Below, piece after piece: positions 1 through 8,070 of a stretch of DNA of 64,000 nt (positions are counted from its first letter, which is position 1; the number at the start of each line of letters is the position of its first letter). The stretch is from the NCBI GenBank assembly GCA_023301465.1, contig JALZUQ010000006.1, positions 61,548 through 125,547 on the forward strand, written 5' to 3'. The translations under genes were made by a program, and so were the position numbers. The stretch is from Oligoflexales bacterium (lineage in GTDB: Bacteria > Bdellovibrionota_B > Oligoflexia > Oligoflexales > JALZUQ01). Below the pieces are notes generated by a model. The model did not search any database, was not told the DNA's origin, and was given only the letters and a program-made list of their open reading frames with translations.

Positions 1-982
1 TTTCTTGAAATTCATAGTTATTAGTTTTATTTTCAATCTTAAACTCTATTCCGCTAGACCTTACCATCGCACCAATAATGGTTTCTATGTCTTGTAGAAA
101 AGAATCTAAATTATATATGCGTATTGTTGCTTTATGACTAGAGCTTAGGTCGTTTAAAACTAGATTAACAATACGTTTTAACTGGCTTATTGTTTCATTA
201 TGGCATTTTTTAAACTCAGGATCTGTGATGGAGTATGCTAACCCATCTAGTACAAACAATAAGTTGCCAATTTCATGAGAAATGAACTTAAGATTTTCAC
301 CTAATATAGCGTCACTCCTAACTTTTTCTAGAGCAGCTAATGATTTTTGTTCATTAATTGTGGATTGATATTGCTGTATTTCAGCTTTTTTACGTTTTGA
401 TATTTCTTTTATCCAGTAATTTTCCCCAAGTCGATGAATAATGGGTATGCTACCCATTCCAAAGAGATAAAATATTTTTTCAAAAAAAGTTGCGTCTTTA
501 GCTAGGTATTGTAAGAGTATCGTTCCAGTGGTGTAGCCTACAATGAAAATTAAATTACGATTTGAACTGTTAAAAGTATCTGATTGAGAGGCTAGTAATA
601 TAATTGTCCAAATGGTCAAAAAAGCTGGGATAGAAGGCTTGAATAAAAGCATTAAAGAGGCATCTATCAAAATAATGTTGATACACCATCTTATCGTGTC
701 AAATAAGTCGCTCCTTGTGGAAATTTTTTTATTGAATATGCTGATATTTTTAATGTGTTGAGTGGTTAAAATATTTAACGCTATTGTGATAATCCCAAGA
801 ATTCCGATTGTTACTTTAGATGGAGTCCAGCTAAAATAACAAATATAAAAAAGAGCACAACCAGTTCCCATAAGTGGTAATATGAATTTGGTGGTAAGTG
901 CCTTGTGGTATAGTATTATCTGTGTTTTTTCTTCTTCAGTGAATTCACTCAGGTAGACTTTGTTGTTTTTAATAATGCTCAT
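1..982 (-). CDS. Membrane-bound sensor histidine kinase, C-terminus beyond window
   Basis: An open frame of 327 codons runs off the left edge of the window, so only the N-terminal part is visible. From the ATG at 982 the product has about five or six hydrophobic segments between residues 30 and 185. A short helical linker follows, then an H-box with SHEIGN, where His236 is the likely phospho-acceptor. The catalytic ATPase domain would lie outside the window. The gene starts 11 bp after the stop of the receiver gene on the same strand and lacks a clear ribosome site, which suggests translational coupling. Inference: membrane sensor kinase working with the adjacent receiver. The ligand is unknown because the sensor is only membrane helices. 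Confidence 0.72.
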   Translation of the reverse strand, partial: MSIIKNNKVYLSEFTEEEKTQIILYHKALTTKFILPLMGTGCALFYICYFSWTPSKVTIGILGIITIALNILTTQHIKNISIFNKKISTRSDLFDTIRWCINIILIDASLMLLFKPSIPAFLTIWTIILLASQSDTFNSSNRNLIFIVGYTTGTILLQYLAKDATFFEKIFYLFGMGSIPIIHRLGENYWIKEISKRKKAEIQQYQSTINEQKSLAALEKVRSDAILGENLKFISHEIGNLLFVLDGLAYSITDPEFKKCHNETISQLKRIVNLVLNDLSSSHKATIRIYNLDSFLQDIETIIGAMVRSSGIEFKIENKTNNYEFQE

Positions 983-993
983 GAGGGCCCGGT

Positions 994-1695
994 TTAGTGA
1001 GGTTGATTAGAGAAACCTAAAAGTTTTAAAAGTGCAAACTCCTCTTCTTTATATTTCCAGTTATATAAAACTTTCGTTTTAAAGAATATTTTTTTTGACT
1101 GAAAGTAGTTAGCGAAGTCAGTAGAATTTAAAATAACGATATTTTTTTCGATAAGTTGTTTGGTTGATTTAACGATGAGGCCTTTTTTGCTGATTTCTTT
1201 TATAGTGAGTTTTTCTGTGGAATTGTCAATCATAGATTCAGCGTTAAGGGTTACAAACACTGTTTTATCTTCTGTTTTTAAATGTTTGTTTTTAAGAACA
1301 TGCATGACTTTATCGTAAAGAGAGTTTAAGTTTATTGGTTTAGTGATGTATTCAGATACCCCTAAAAAATTTGCTTTGGTGAGATTTTCATGTTCTGTTT
1401 GACCGCTTAGAATACATATTTGACTGTCTATTTCAAGTTCTTTTAGGTTCATAAGAAACTCGAAACCCGTCATATTTGGCATAGATATATCAATTAATAA
1501 AATATCAAATTTTTTATCACGGCGAAGTATATTAAGAGCTTCTTGGCCATCTGCAACAGTTTGAATATGAAGTCCTTTACTTTTAAAAAAAGCATTGAGG
1601 ATAAAGCGAATCTTTTCTGAATCATCGAGAACGAGAATACGTTTCTGTTCTTCGGTTTGATCCGTGGATAGTTCGGATGTTGATTTAGAAGTCAT
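994..1695 (-). CDS. Response regulator: receiver domain plus PilZ-like C-terminal domain
   Basis: Residues 19-132 form a CheY-like receiver. The acidic pair is D24/D25, the phospho-acceptor is D69 (DISMP context), the switch residue is S97, and the conserved lysine is K119 before P120. The C-terminal about 90 residues are not a DNA-binding helix-turn-helix. A stretch reading IKEISKKGLIVKS resembles the D-x-S-x-x-G strand of PilZ domains, but the N-terminal arginine motif that binds cyclic-di-GMP is not obvious. GAGG lies 5 bases before the ATG. The kinase gene follows directly. Inference: a two-component output acting through protein contact or cyclic-di-GMP rather than transcription. The receiver call is firm and the PilZ-like call is tentative. 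Confidence 0.8.
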   Translation of the reverse strand: MTSKSTSELSTDQTEEQKRILVLDDSEKIRFILNAFFKSKGLHIQTVADGQEALNILRRDKKFDILLIDISMPNMTGFEFLMNLKELEIDSQICILSGQTEHENLTKANFLGVSEYITKPINLNSLYDKVMHVLKNKHLKTEDKTVFVTLNAESMIDNSTEKLTIKEISKKGLIVKSTKQLIEKNIVILNSTDFANYFQSKKIFFKTKVLYNWKYKEEEFALLKLLGFSNQPH

Positions 1696-2341
1696 TTGTC
1701 CTCTTTAGCTTCAATAAAGCATTTATACTATTCACGCTTATCGGGCAGGTCTCAAAAATAATTAACTTTCGATGCCTTTGAAAGAACTATATGTTTCCCG
1801 TTTAAAGCAGGGGGTTGTATGTGGCTTAAGTGTAGAGTAAAGTGATGACAGTAGCACCATGTTCAAAGAGTTAAATGAGGGTGAGTCGTGTATTTTATGC
1901 CCTATACATAATATTAGATTACCCTCCTCAATTACTTTAACCTTTGATTGTATTGCCAAATTTTTGCTACCCGCTAAGAGCCCTCAGCCTGTCTAAAAAA
2001 GAGCCTTTTAAGTCTTGGTTCTAACGTCACTTAATGCAGGTTTCGACAGTCCCTGTTAAAACTATGATTTTTAATCCACAATAGGGATCATACAGTACAG
2101 CACCTTTCTGATTACTGCCTGAATGTCTTGCTTTGAGTTCGAGAGCCTTCAACCTCTCCAGTACCGAATACTTGGACATATGTAGACGGGCAACAATCTT
2201 TCGGCTACTCAAACCTTGTTCAACACAGAAAACCCTGATCGTCTCGCTAACGACAGATTTTCGAACCCAACTTGAAGAAACCTTCAAAGTCACGGTTGAT
2301 AGTTCGTTTATTATGTCTTTAACGGCACCATATCAAAACGT
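1696..2341. other. Poorly coding stretch in a mobile-element scar
   Basis: Between the receiver gene and the transposase-like fragment there is no convincing intact gene. A 65-codon frame on the minus strand (1762-1959) would need a TTG start without a ribosome site and resembles nothing I recognise. The helix-turn-helix frame at 2027-2293 is listed separately. The composition and the broken frames next to it suggest decayed inserted DNA. Confidence 0.4.
2027..2293 (-). pseudogene. Helix-turn-helix ORF, probable recombinase/transposase remnant
   Basis: An 88-codon frame starting with GTG and lacking a ribosome site. Residues 18-50 read like a resolvase-type helix-turn-helix (EQGLSSRKIVARLHMSKYSV then LERLKAL). 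That pattern resembles the C-terminal DNA-binding arm of serine recombinases and some transposase OrfA proteins. No catalytic domain is attached. It lies just downstream, on the same strand, of another transposase-like fragment, in a region of broken frames. Most likely a leftover of a mobile element, although a small stand-alone regulator is not excluded. Confidence 0.33.
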
Positions 2342-2491
2342 TCAGAAACCTGCCAGACGGCAGGCATAGTTTTTTAAGAGTGTCTTGGAACCTAAGGCAT
2401 CTTCTTTCTTTTTACGACTGATGTGACGCTTCCAGCTGTAAAGGGTTGTTGGGTGGATTCTGTTATCCTTGATTTTGTTTTCTATAGACGT
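2342..2491 (-). pseudogene. Transposase OrfA-like fragment
   Basis: A 49-codon open stretch between two stops, with no start codon of its own. It contains IHPTTLYSWKRHISRKKKE, reminiscent of the helix-turn-helix 'TLYxWxR' segment in IS3/IS66-type OrfA proteins, followed by a basic tail. No inverted repeats or OrfB are visible around it. The assignment rests on this short motif and is tentative. Confidence 0.3.
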
Positions 2492-2570
2492 TCACTGAAC
2501 TTTTTGCACGTGATATTCCTGATAAACTCATCAAGAAAATTAAAGGAAGTTAAATATTTTCTAATAGAAT

Positions 2571-2702
2571 TCAAAAATATCTGCAAACATCTTTTCTGTG
2601 GCCAACGCGAATGACTCGAATAATTAATTTTTCGTCTTGAGGTGAGTAGATAAGTAGATAGTCCTCGACTCTAATTCGATTGAAATAATATTTTGTACAA
2701 AA
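2571..2702 (-). pseudogene. RelE/ParE-type toxin, N-terminal half missing
   Basis: Directly behind the antitoxin stop, in the same reading frame, lie three codons, a TAA, and then an open stretch whose product contains YFNRIRVEDYLLIYSPQDEK, then IIRVIRVGHRKDVCRYF and a stop. This is the familiar C-terminal half of RelE/ParE toxins, with the central R-x-R-V-x-D-Y strand and the terminal V-G-H-R-K-D-V motif. Family members are about 85-95 residues long and only about 43 remain. No start codon or N-terminal helices precede it, so the toxin looks inactivated by deletion. It was found by reading the minus strand beyond the antitoxin stop. Confidence 0.68.
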
Positions 2703-2717
2703 TTAACCGTTCTTCTT

Positions 2718-2906
2718 CTACTCAATGGCATCTTCAAATTCTCGATCACTAATAATTTCAACGTCCATTAAGTCTTTAAGCTTTTCAAAGATAGCGTTTT
2801 CAAGGAAGTGATTCATACAAACGCCTTTAGTCTTGCAGTAGCGTTCAAAAAGCTCTTTGACTTCTTTACTAAGTGTTGTCGAAAAATTTACGATTTGATC
2901 AGCCAT
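2718..2906 (-). CDS. Ribbon-helix-helix antitoxin-like protein
   Basis: A 62-residue protein. Its N-terminus reads as a beta strand followed by two helices (QIVNFSTTLSKEVKELFERY, then a second helix around residues 30-45). This is the layout of MetJ/Arc ribbon-helix-helix antitoxins, and the acidic C-terminus would contact the toxin. GGAGG lies 7 bases upstream of the ATG at 2906. The next frame downstream is a truncated RelE/ParE toxin, so this is an orphan antitoxin. It may still repress its own promoter or neutralise a related toxin elsewhere. Family call from sequence shape, partner inferred from position. Confidence 0.62.
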   Translation of the reverse strand: MADQIVNFSTTLSKEVKELFERYCKTKGVCMNHFLENAIFEKLKDLMDVEIISDREFEDAIE

Positions 2907-2955
2907 AAACAGCCTCCAAAATAAAAATTCAATATATCATTTTTACATTGATTTT

Positions 2956-3030
2956 GATGGGTGTTGGAATTGGTAGGCACGCAGGCTTGAGGGAGTAGTC
3001 CTGTGGAGGTTTAAGTCCTCTTATCTCCGA
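2956..3030 (+). pseudogene. Degenerate tRNA-Leu-like sequence
   Basis: The D-arm stretch GTTGGAATTGGTAGGCACGC is nearly identical to that of bacterial tRNA-Leu. A TTGAGGG anticodon-loop sequence (GAG, leucine) follows. A T-arm hairpin is present, GAGG-TTTAAGT-CCTC. The 3' strand of the anticodon stem appears deleted, and the 5' acceptor strand does not pair with the 3' TATCTCC. It is therefore not a foldable tRNA. The last 10 bases overlap the 3' end of the transporter gene on the other strand. Probably a remnant of a tRNA-Leu or of an attachment site within it. Confidence 0.5.
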
Positions 3031-4499
3031 GTAAGTCCACGTGATACGACCAAACTCTCCAGCCAATCAAATCCAAAATGTAAAATTACTGCAAAAATAG
3101 CTGCTGGTATTGCTCCCGATAAAATAAGTGGGATATCATATAAATTCAATCCTGCGACAATGAACTCGCCAAAACCACCAGCACCAATGAAAGCCGCCAA
3201 GGTTGCAGTCCCAACATTAATGATGGCCGAAGTTTTAATGCCACTTATAATACTTCGGCTAGCAATAGGGAGCATGATATGAATTAGGTTTTGAGTGGGC
3301 GATAAGCCTAAGGTTTTGGCTGATTCTAGAGTTTTAATGTCAATTGACTGTAAGCCGACAAAGGTTCCCTGCATGATTGGCAAAAGCCCATATAGTATTA
3401 GTGCAATATACGCTGGAGGAGACCCAATACCCGCTAAGGGTATCAAAAAACATAAAAGAGCAATGGATGGGATGGTCTGAACAATTGCAGCTCCTCCCAA
3501 AATAAATTTCCCAATTTTTTTATAATAAAAGGCTCCGATTGCTAATGGAATACCTATGCATATAGAGAAAAGCAGTGGAATAAATACCAAAAGAATGTGC
3601 TCCAGCATCCGAAAAAACCAATCAGGATAAGACGCACTAGCAATAGCTTTTGTATTTAAAAATTGTTGAACAACTTCTTTCTCGTTTTTTTTATCGATTT
3701 CTACTTGAGCATTAAGGTTAGTCATCATTTTGCGAGATATTTTTCCGACGATTTTTTGTAGGTTTTTCCACACATCCGGGTAACGCTCAATGGTGTCTTG
3801 GCGTCCAACAATCACGGCATAGTACTCTGCAAAAGCGTTCTTTTCGTCTTTTAAAACTCTCAACGGGTATTTTGCTAGTTTTGAGTCTGTTGCATAAAGC
3901 TCAGCTAAATCAATTTTTTTGCTCATTAATGCTTGGACTTTTAAACCATGAGTAACGCCTTTAACTTCATTGAAATTGAGATCATATACTTTTTGTAAGT
4001 TAGGAAATCCATCGTTTCTTTTGATGAAATCAGTATTAAACCCAGCGATGAGTCCAGGGTGTTTAGAGAGATCTTGCAGTGAATGAATATTTAATTTTGC
4101 GGCGTTATCTTCAAGCATTGCTATTGCGTAGGTATTATTAAAACCAAGGTGATTACTAATGTCTAACCCAAGAAGGTTTATTTCTTTTTTGATGGAATCT
4201 ATGGATTTTAACTCCGGCTTTTTTAATAAAGCGTGTGCAAGGGTGCCTGTATAGTCTACATAAAAATCAACTTCACCAGCTTTCATCCCTTCTATGAGCA
4301 TTGCCATTTGCCCTAAGCCTATTTTTCGATCCACTTGATGGTTTGTTGAGTCTTCTATGATCTGAGCAAGCATTTCACCAAGCAGCCTGCTTTCTGTAAA
4401 TGGTTTGGAGCTGACAACAATATTTTTTGCTACAAGATTTGGCGTCAAGAAAACTATTGTCAATAATAAGAATAATCTTATTTGAGTAAGAAGGTTCAT
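3021..4499 (-). CDS. Fused glycine betaine/choline-type ABC substrate-binding protein and permease
   Basis: The protein joins two functions usually encoded separately. After a signal peptide (residues 1-24), residues 25 to about 285 match the OpuAC/OpuBC binding-protein family, with KPFTESRLLGEMLAQ near the start and a VDYTGT segment. Residues about 295-492 form a membrane permease of the OpuBB/ProW type, with five or six helices and the EAA loop LESAKTLGLSPTQN that docks to the ATPase. Similar fusions occur in epsilonproteobacteria and Firmicutes. The order places the binding domain ahead of the permease. It overlaps the ATPase gene by 4 bp (ATGA), indicating one operon. Likely substrates are quaternary-amine osmoprotectants, and the exact ligand cannot be read. 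Confidence 0.88.
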   Translation of the reverse strand: MNLLTQIRLFLLLTIVFLTPNLVAKNIVVSSKPFTESRLLGEMLAQIIEDSTNHQVDRKIGLGQMAMLIEGMKAGEVDFYVDYTGTLAHALLKKPELKSIDSIKKEINLLGLDISNHLGFNNTYAIAMLEDNAAKLNIHSLQDLSKHPGLIAGFNTDFIKRNDGFPNLQKVYDLNFNEVKGVTHGLKVQALMSKKIDLAELYATDSKLAKYPLRVLKDEKNAFAEYYAVIVGRQDTIERYPDVWKNLQKIVGKISRKMMTNLNAQVEIDKKNEKEVVQQFLNTKAIASASYPDWFFRMLEHILLVFIPLLFSICIGIPLAIGAFYYKKIGKFILGGAAIVQTIPSIALLCFLIPLAGIGSPPAYIALILYGLLPIMQGTFVGLQSIDIKTLESAKTLGLSPTQNLIHIMLPIASRSIISGIKTSAIINVGTATLAAFIGAGGFGEFIVAGLNLYDIPLILSGAIPAAIFAVILHFGFDWLESLVVSRGLTRR

Positions 4500-5230
4500 G
4501 ATTGACCTCCAAGTATATAGGCTTTCGTAAAGTTTTCTACATAAGGACTATAGGGAGTCTCACAAAAATCTTTGAGTGTACCGGTTTGTAGTAATTTTCC
4601 TTGGTGAATAAGGTGGATAACATCACTCAAGTATGACGCTTCTTTCAAGTCATGGGTGATCAAAAGAACTGTTTTTTTAAGAGTTGCAAAAATTTCTTTA
4701 AGTTCTTGTTGTAAATCGTATCTAATAATTGGATCAAGTGCTCCAAGAGGTTCGTCTAGTAATAAAATATGAGGGTCTAAAAACAGACTTCTTGCCAGAG
4801 CAACACGCTGTTTTTGGCCGCCGCTTAATTGGTAAGGAAATTTTTTGAGAAGATCAAAAGGCAAGGACATTAAGTTTGCTAGTTCATGGGTTTTTTTCTC
4901 TCTGTCTTGTAAAGGTAGTCCTTGGATTTTAGCGGCAAGCTCAATGTTTTCTTGGCCTGTCAAATGGGGAAACAACCCTCCGTCTTGAATGACATAGCCA
5001 AAGCCAGGTGGTTTGAAGTGGGGTACTTCAGCTCCATCTATTAAAATTTTCCCATGATCTATAGTTTCTAACCCTGTTAGAATACGAAAGATCGTAGACT
5101 TTCCTGACCCACTAGCACCAATAATCGCAGTTGTTTTGTGAGGCTCAATCTGAATATTTAGTTGTTTGAGGACCGTTTGATCGCCAAAACTCTTAGTAAT
5201 GTTGATAAGCTCAATCATGATTTCTATCAT
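4496..5230 (-). CDS. Osmoprotectant ABC transporter ATP-binding protein
   Basis: A 244-residue ABC ATPase with all motifs: Walker A GASGSGKST (38-46), signature LSGGQ (135-139), Walker B ILLLDE (155-160) and H-loop His193. It couples ATP hydrolysis at the inner face of the membrane to uptake by the fused binding protein/permease encoded next, which it overlaps by 4 bp. The length is that of the core ATPase only. The C-terminal CBS domains that sense ionic strength in OpuA/OpuCA are absent, so osmotic gating must happen elsewhere or be missing. Two in-frame ATG codons lie 12 bases apart at the start and neither has a strong ribosome site. Confidence 0.88.
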   Translation of the reverse strand: MIEIMIELINITKSFGDQTVLKQLNIQIEPHKTTAIIGASGSGKSTIFRILTGLETIDHGKILIDGAEVPHFKPPGFGYVIQDGGLFPHLTGQENIELAAKIQGLPLQDREKKTHELANLMSLPFDLLKKFPYQLSGGQKQRVALARSLFLDPHILLLDEPLGALDPIIRYDLQQELKEIFATLKKTVLLITHDLKEASYLSDVIHLIHQGKLLQTGTLKDFCETPYSPYVENFTKAYILGGQS

Positions 5231-5280
5231 AAGTGCTTAAATAAAAAAATTCAATAGCACCTAGTAAGGTTTTTAGTGGT

Positions 5281-5550
5281 TTATTCATTCGGTTCTGTTC
5301 TTTGAAGGGCGTCTCTAATAAAATGAACTTTCGAACCGATTTTTCTTTGAATAAAATTTAAAGCTCTATTAACAAATGAATATTTAGAGCGAATATAACG
5401 AACACATGATTGTGCTTTTGAATTGACGCAGATCAAGGTTGCTAAACTAAAAGAAATAACAATCAAACCACCGGGTAATGGTGTGATGAGAGAAATAACT
5501 GCGAATACAAGTGCAATGCTTGCAAAAATTGAAATAACAGTATTCAACAT
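5281..5550 (-). CDS. Small membrane protein, PGPGW-like
   Basis: A roughly 89-residue protein with two closely spaced hydrophobic segments joined by a TPLPGG turn, followed by a basic amphipathic tail of about 45 residues. The P-x-P-G-G turn between two helices is typical of the small 'PGPGW' transmembrane family of unknown function. I chose the ATG at 5550, which overlaps the upstream gene by 7 bp. A GTG at 5577 would also be in frame but has no ribosome site and would overlap by 34 bp. It belongs to the minus-strand run with the DsbA-like gene. Function unknown. Confidence 0.6.
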   Translation of the reverse strand: MLNTVISIFASIALVFAVISLITPLPGGLIVISFSLATLICVNSKAQSCVRYIRSKYSFVNRALNFIQRKIGSKVHFIRDALQRTEPNE

Positions 5551-6113
5551 TTTTTTAGTCCCAATATTTTTTCCCACTCTGCTATGGATGATGATGAGTC
5601 TAATTCATCACTTTGTGATCCATTTATGATGATGGTTGGGGTCGACCAAACTTGGTTTAAAGCCGCGATCTTTATTGAATTCTTTGCTTCATAAAAGATA
5701 TTATCTTGAGTGAGTTTATTTTGAAAATTTTCAGCACTGGTATTAACCAATGGTGAAGCAATATTGCTTAGGTGTTTCAAAAGATCTTCTTGTGAACGAT
5801 CAACCCAGTGAGCGTTATAAAACTGCTCTTGATCTTTATAGATAAGACTAATAAAAGAAAAAGTCTTGAGAGGGTCTAAAGAATGAACCGTATGCATAGC
5901 TCTTGTTAAATCCCAGCTTTGTCTGTGATGACTTAAACAAATAGCGTGGAATGAAATCTCAATGGAATCCTCCCATTTTTCTACTAACGAAGAGCCCATG
6001 GTGTCCCAAGATTTTTTAGAAAAAGGGCACTGCAGGTCAAAAAAAAGATCTAATTTACTTTTTTTCTTTTGAGACGTTATACCTACCGGTTTATCAAATT
6101 TAGGGTTCCCCAT
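5544..6113 (-). CDS. DsbA-like thioredoxin-fold protein with single cysteine
   Basis: A 189-residue protein with a thioredoxin-like fold. The opening strand is followed by DLQCPFSKKSW, where C29 sits at the active-site position but the second cysteine is replaced by serine (CPFS). A cis-proline is near residue 159 (STPTIIING), and a helical insert lies between, as in DsbA/FrnE and 2-hydroxychromene isomerase-like proteins. No signal peptide is seen, so it is probably cytoplasmic. AGAGGAAA precedes the ATG. The monothiol site suggests glutathione-linked or isomerase chemistry rather than disulfide formation. It lies downstream of the dehalogenase-like and MscS genes on the same strand. Confidence 0.66.
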   Translation of the reverse strand: MGNPKFDKPVGITSQKKKSKLDLFFDLQCPFSKKSWDTMGSSLVEKWEDSIEISFHAICLSHHRQSWDLTRAMHTVHSLDPLKTFSFISLIYKDQEQFYNAHWVDRSQEDLLKHLSNIASPLVNTSAENFQNKLTQDNIFYEAKNSIKIAALNQVWSTPTIIINGSQSDELDSSSSIAEWEKILGLKKC

Positions 6114-6136
6114 TTTTACTTTCCTCTATTAAATCA

Positions 6137-7057
6137 TTAAGTTTTTAAAGTGTTTGCATGTATTTTATTTGTTGATTTTTTAAAAACACGTTGAATTGCA
6201 TTTGCAATTTGAGTTGGGCACTCTTCTTGAAGAAAGTGCCCGGCATCTACTTGTTCAATTGTTATTTTTTCAAATACTTGATTCAATTTTTTAACACCTT
6301 TGCCTAGAATGGGGTCTTTGATTCCCCAAACAGCCTCTACAGGTCCTTGAAACGATCTACAAAATACTTCGATGTCTTCAAATAAACTAAAGGAAGGGTG
6401 AGTATTGCTGTTTGGAACCATTCGAGCAAATTTTAGAGCCGAAGTCCATTGGTCTCTATTTTGTCGCATTGGGTATCTATAAGCTTTGCCAACTCTACCA
6501 GAAATTGTCGACTTATCGAATTGGGTTTTGTGCAAGCTATACATGGGGTACCCACATTTATTGAAGAGTAGGTCGGGTAAAAATTTTTTATTTACAAAAC
6601 TATGAAATTTTGAGATCCGGTATGGAGGCTTAGGGGGAGTAAACCCTGTATTTAATATCACTAAACCTTTTACCTTAGACTTCAATCGAGCAAGTGAAGC
6701 AAGCCCAATTGGACCTCCCCAGTCTTGAACCACAAATATTGCGTCTTCAATATCCATTTGATCAAAAAATTCCGTAAATGCAGACACATGGTTTTCCATG
6801 TTAAAGTCTTTAGCATTAAGAGAATCAGAAAAACCTAGATTTAATAAGTCCGGTGCAATGACCTCATAGCTATCTTCGCTTAGCTCATTCATGACTTTTC
6901 TCCACAAAAAACTCCAAGTTGGATTTCCGTGAAGTAAAAATACTTTTTGACCACTTCCTCTAGTAAGGTAATGAATATTTCCAAATGAACTTTCAAAGTA
7001 ATCTCTTTTTATTTTGTCAGGGAGTTGATTTTGGATCCAGCTTGGAAAATCTTTCAT
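6137..7057 (-). CDS. Haloalkane dehalogenase-like alpha/beta hydrolase
   Basis: A 306-residue alpha/beta-hydrolase whose nucleophile elbow carries Asp rather than Ser: VVQDWGG with D112. The oxyanion loop is HGNPTW (residues 43-48), where N45 and W113 are positioned like the halide-binding pair of haloalkane dehalogenases. His274 (GHFLQEE) is the general base and D248 (WGIKDP) is a candidate acid. This set fits haloalkane dehalogenase and related C-X-bond or epoxide-type hydrolases. The true substrate cannot be read from sequence. The gene overlaps the MscS gene by 4 bp, so they are co-translated. It may also be a renilla-luciferase-like or general hydrolase of this subfamily. Confidence 0.8.
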   Translation of the reverse strand: MKDFPSWIQNQLPDKIKRDYFESSFGNIHYLTRGSGQKVFLLHGNPTWSFLWRKVMNELSEDSYEVIAPDLLNLGFSDSLNAKDFNMENHVSAFTEFFDQMDIEDAIFVVQDWGGPIGLASLARLKSKVKGLVILNTGFTPPKPPYRISKFHSFVNKKFLPDLLFNKCGYPMYSLHKTQFDKSTISGRVGKAYRYPMRQNRDQWTSALKFARMVPNSNTHPSFSLFEDIEVFCRSFQGPVEAVWGIKDPILGKGVKKLNQVFEKITIEQVDAGHFLQEECPTQIANAIQRVFKKSTNKIHANTLKT

Positions 7058-8070
7058 GGCATATCCTTGGTAGATAATATGTCGTTTGATGTGACGCGGA
7101 TGTCTCGAATAGGTAGAGGGATCGTAAGGCTGTTCTTTTTTGCTGCGTAGTATATTGCTGAAAGCACATCGGTTCGTAAATAAAAACTATCGTAATAATC
7201 TTTCATGTAAAACTTAATGCCGTATTCAATATAAAAATCTTTATACTCTAAAGTTACGGGTACAGCTTCAGGTTTTTTCAGCACTTTTTCTACTGAGTAC
7301 ACTGCTTCGATTAATACTTTATGGACGTCATTTGGAGAATCATTATATGAAAACCCAACAGTTACCATTTCAGCATGAACTTTAGTGGGTTTGCTTAAGT
7401 TTTTAATTTTTTCTTTTCCAATTAAGTTGTTAGGTATGATGACAAGTTCATTTTCTCGTGTCACAAACTTAAGTGAACGCCAATTGAATTCTATGATTTT
7501 GCCTATATCGCTTCCAACCATGATCCAGTCACCTTTTTGAAAGGGCTTGGCCATTAACAAAGAAACCCCATTAAAGAGGTTTCCTAGAGGCTCTTGTAGG
7601 GCAAGTCCAATAACGAGTGAACTCACTCCGAGAGCTGTTAATAGATTTCCTAAGTTAAGCCCCCAAACATTTGACATGATAAGTGCAGCAGCGATAGTAA
7701 CGAGAATAAAATGGATAATATCTCTTCCGAGTTTTGGAATACTTTCTTTTTTGCCGAAGATGTTTTCAGGGGAAAATATAAAATAATTAAAGAGGTTGAT
7801 AATAAATGAAATGAAAAAAATAGTTAAAATAGTCACGGTGACTTTTATGGAGACGTGGGTAGTTGGAATGAGTAATATTTTAGTAAGGGCAAAATGAAAC
7901 ACAACTGTAGGGATAATCAAGTATCTCATAATAATTGCAGGAACTGCTGGCTTGTTTGCAGCTTTTCTTTTTTGGATTATTTTTCCAACAATGTAGTATG
8001 AAATAGGTGCAAAAAGAAGGAGTGCTCCTTCCCATAAATAGGGTGTATTGTTTAAAATAGTATCTATCAT
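7054..8070 (-). CDS. MscS-family mechanosensitive ion channel
   Basis: About 338 residues with four N-terminal transmembrane segments. Next comes a pore-lining helix and beta domain typical of MscS: VIGLALQEPLGNLFNGVSLL, then KPFQKGDWIMVG, and IEFNWRSLKF followed by a PNN-type motif (IIPNNLIGKEKI). The C-terminal alpha/beta domain follows to residue about 330. I prefer the ATG at 8070, which starts just before the first membrane helix. A TTG at 8112 would add 14 residues. Family role: release valve for turgor or a small-solute channel in the inner membrane. It overlaps the following hydrolase gene by 4 bp. Confidence 0.88.
   Translation of the reverse strand: MIDTILNNTPYLWEGALLLFAPISYYIVGKIIQKRKAANKPAVPAIIMRYLIIPTVVFHFALTKILLIPTTHVSIKVTVTILTIFFISFIINLFNYFIFSPENIFGKKESIPKLGRDIIHFILVTIAAALIMSNVWGLNLGNLLTALGVSSLVIGLALQEPLGNLFNGVSLLMAKPFQKGDWIMVGSDIGKIIEFNWRSLKFVTRENELVIIPNNLIGKEKIKNLSKPTKVHAEMVTVGFSYNDSPNDVHKVLIEAVYSVEKVLKKPEAVPVTLEYKDFYIEYGIKFYMKDYYDSFYLRTDVLSAIYYAAKKNSLTIPLPIRDIRVTSNDILSTKDMP

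Noticed and set aside
1762..1959. 65-codon minus-strand frame
   Set aside because: TTG start, no ribosome site, no recognisable family; too weak to list as a gene.
2490..2545. Plus-strand stretch FTELFARDIPDKLIKKIKGS with stop
   Set aside because: Protein-like but without a start codon and only 20 residues; cannot be assigned.
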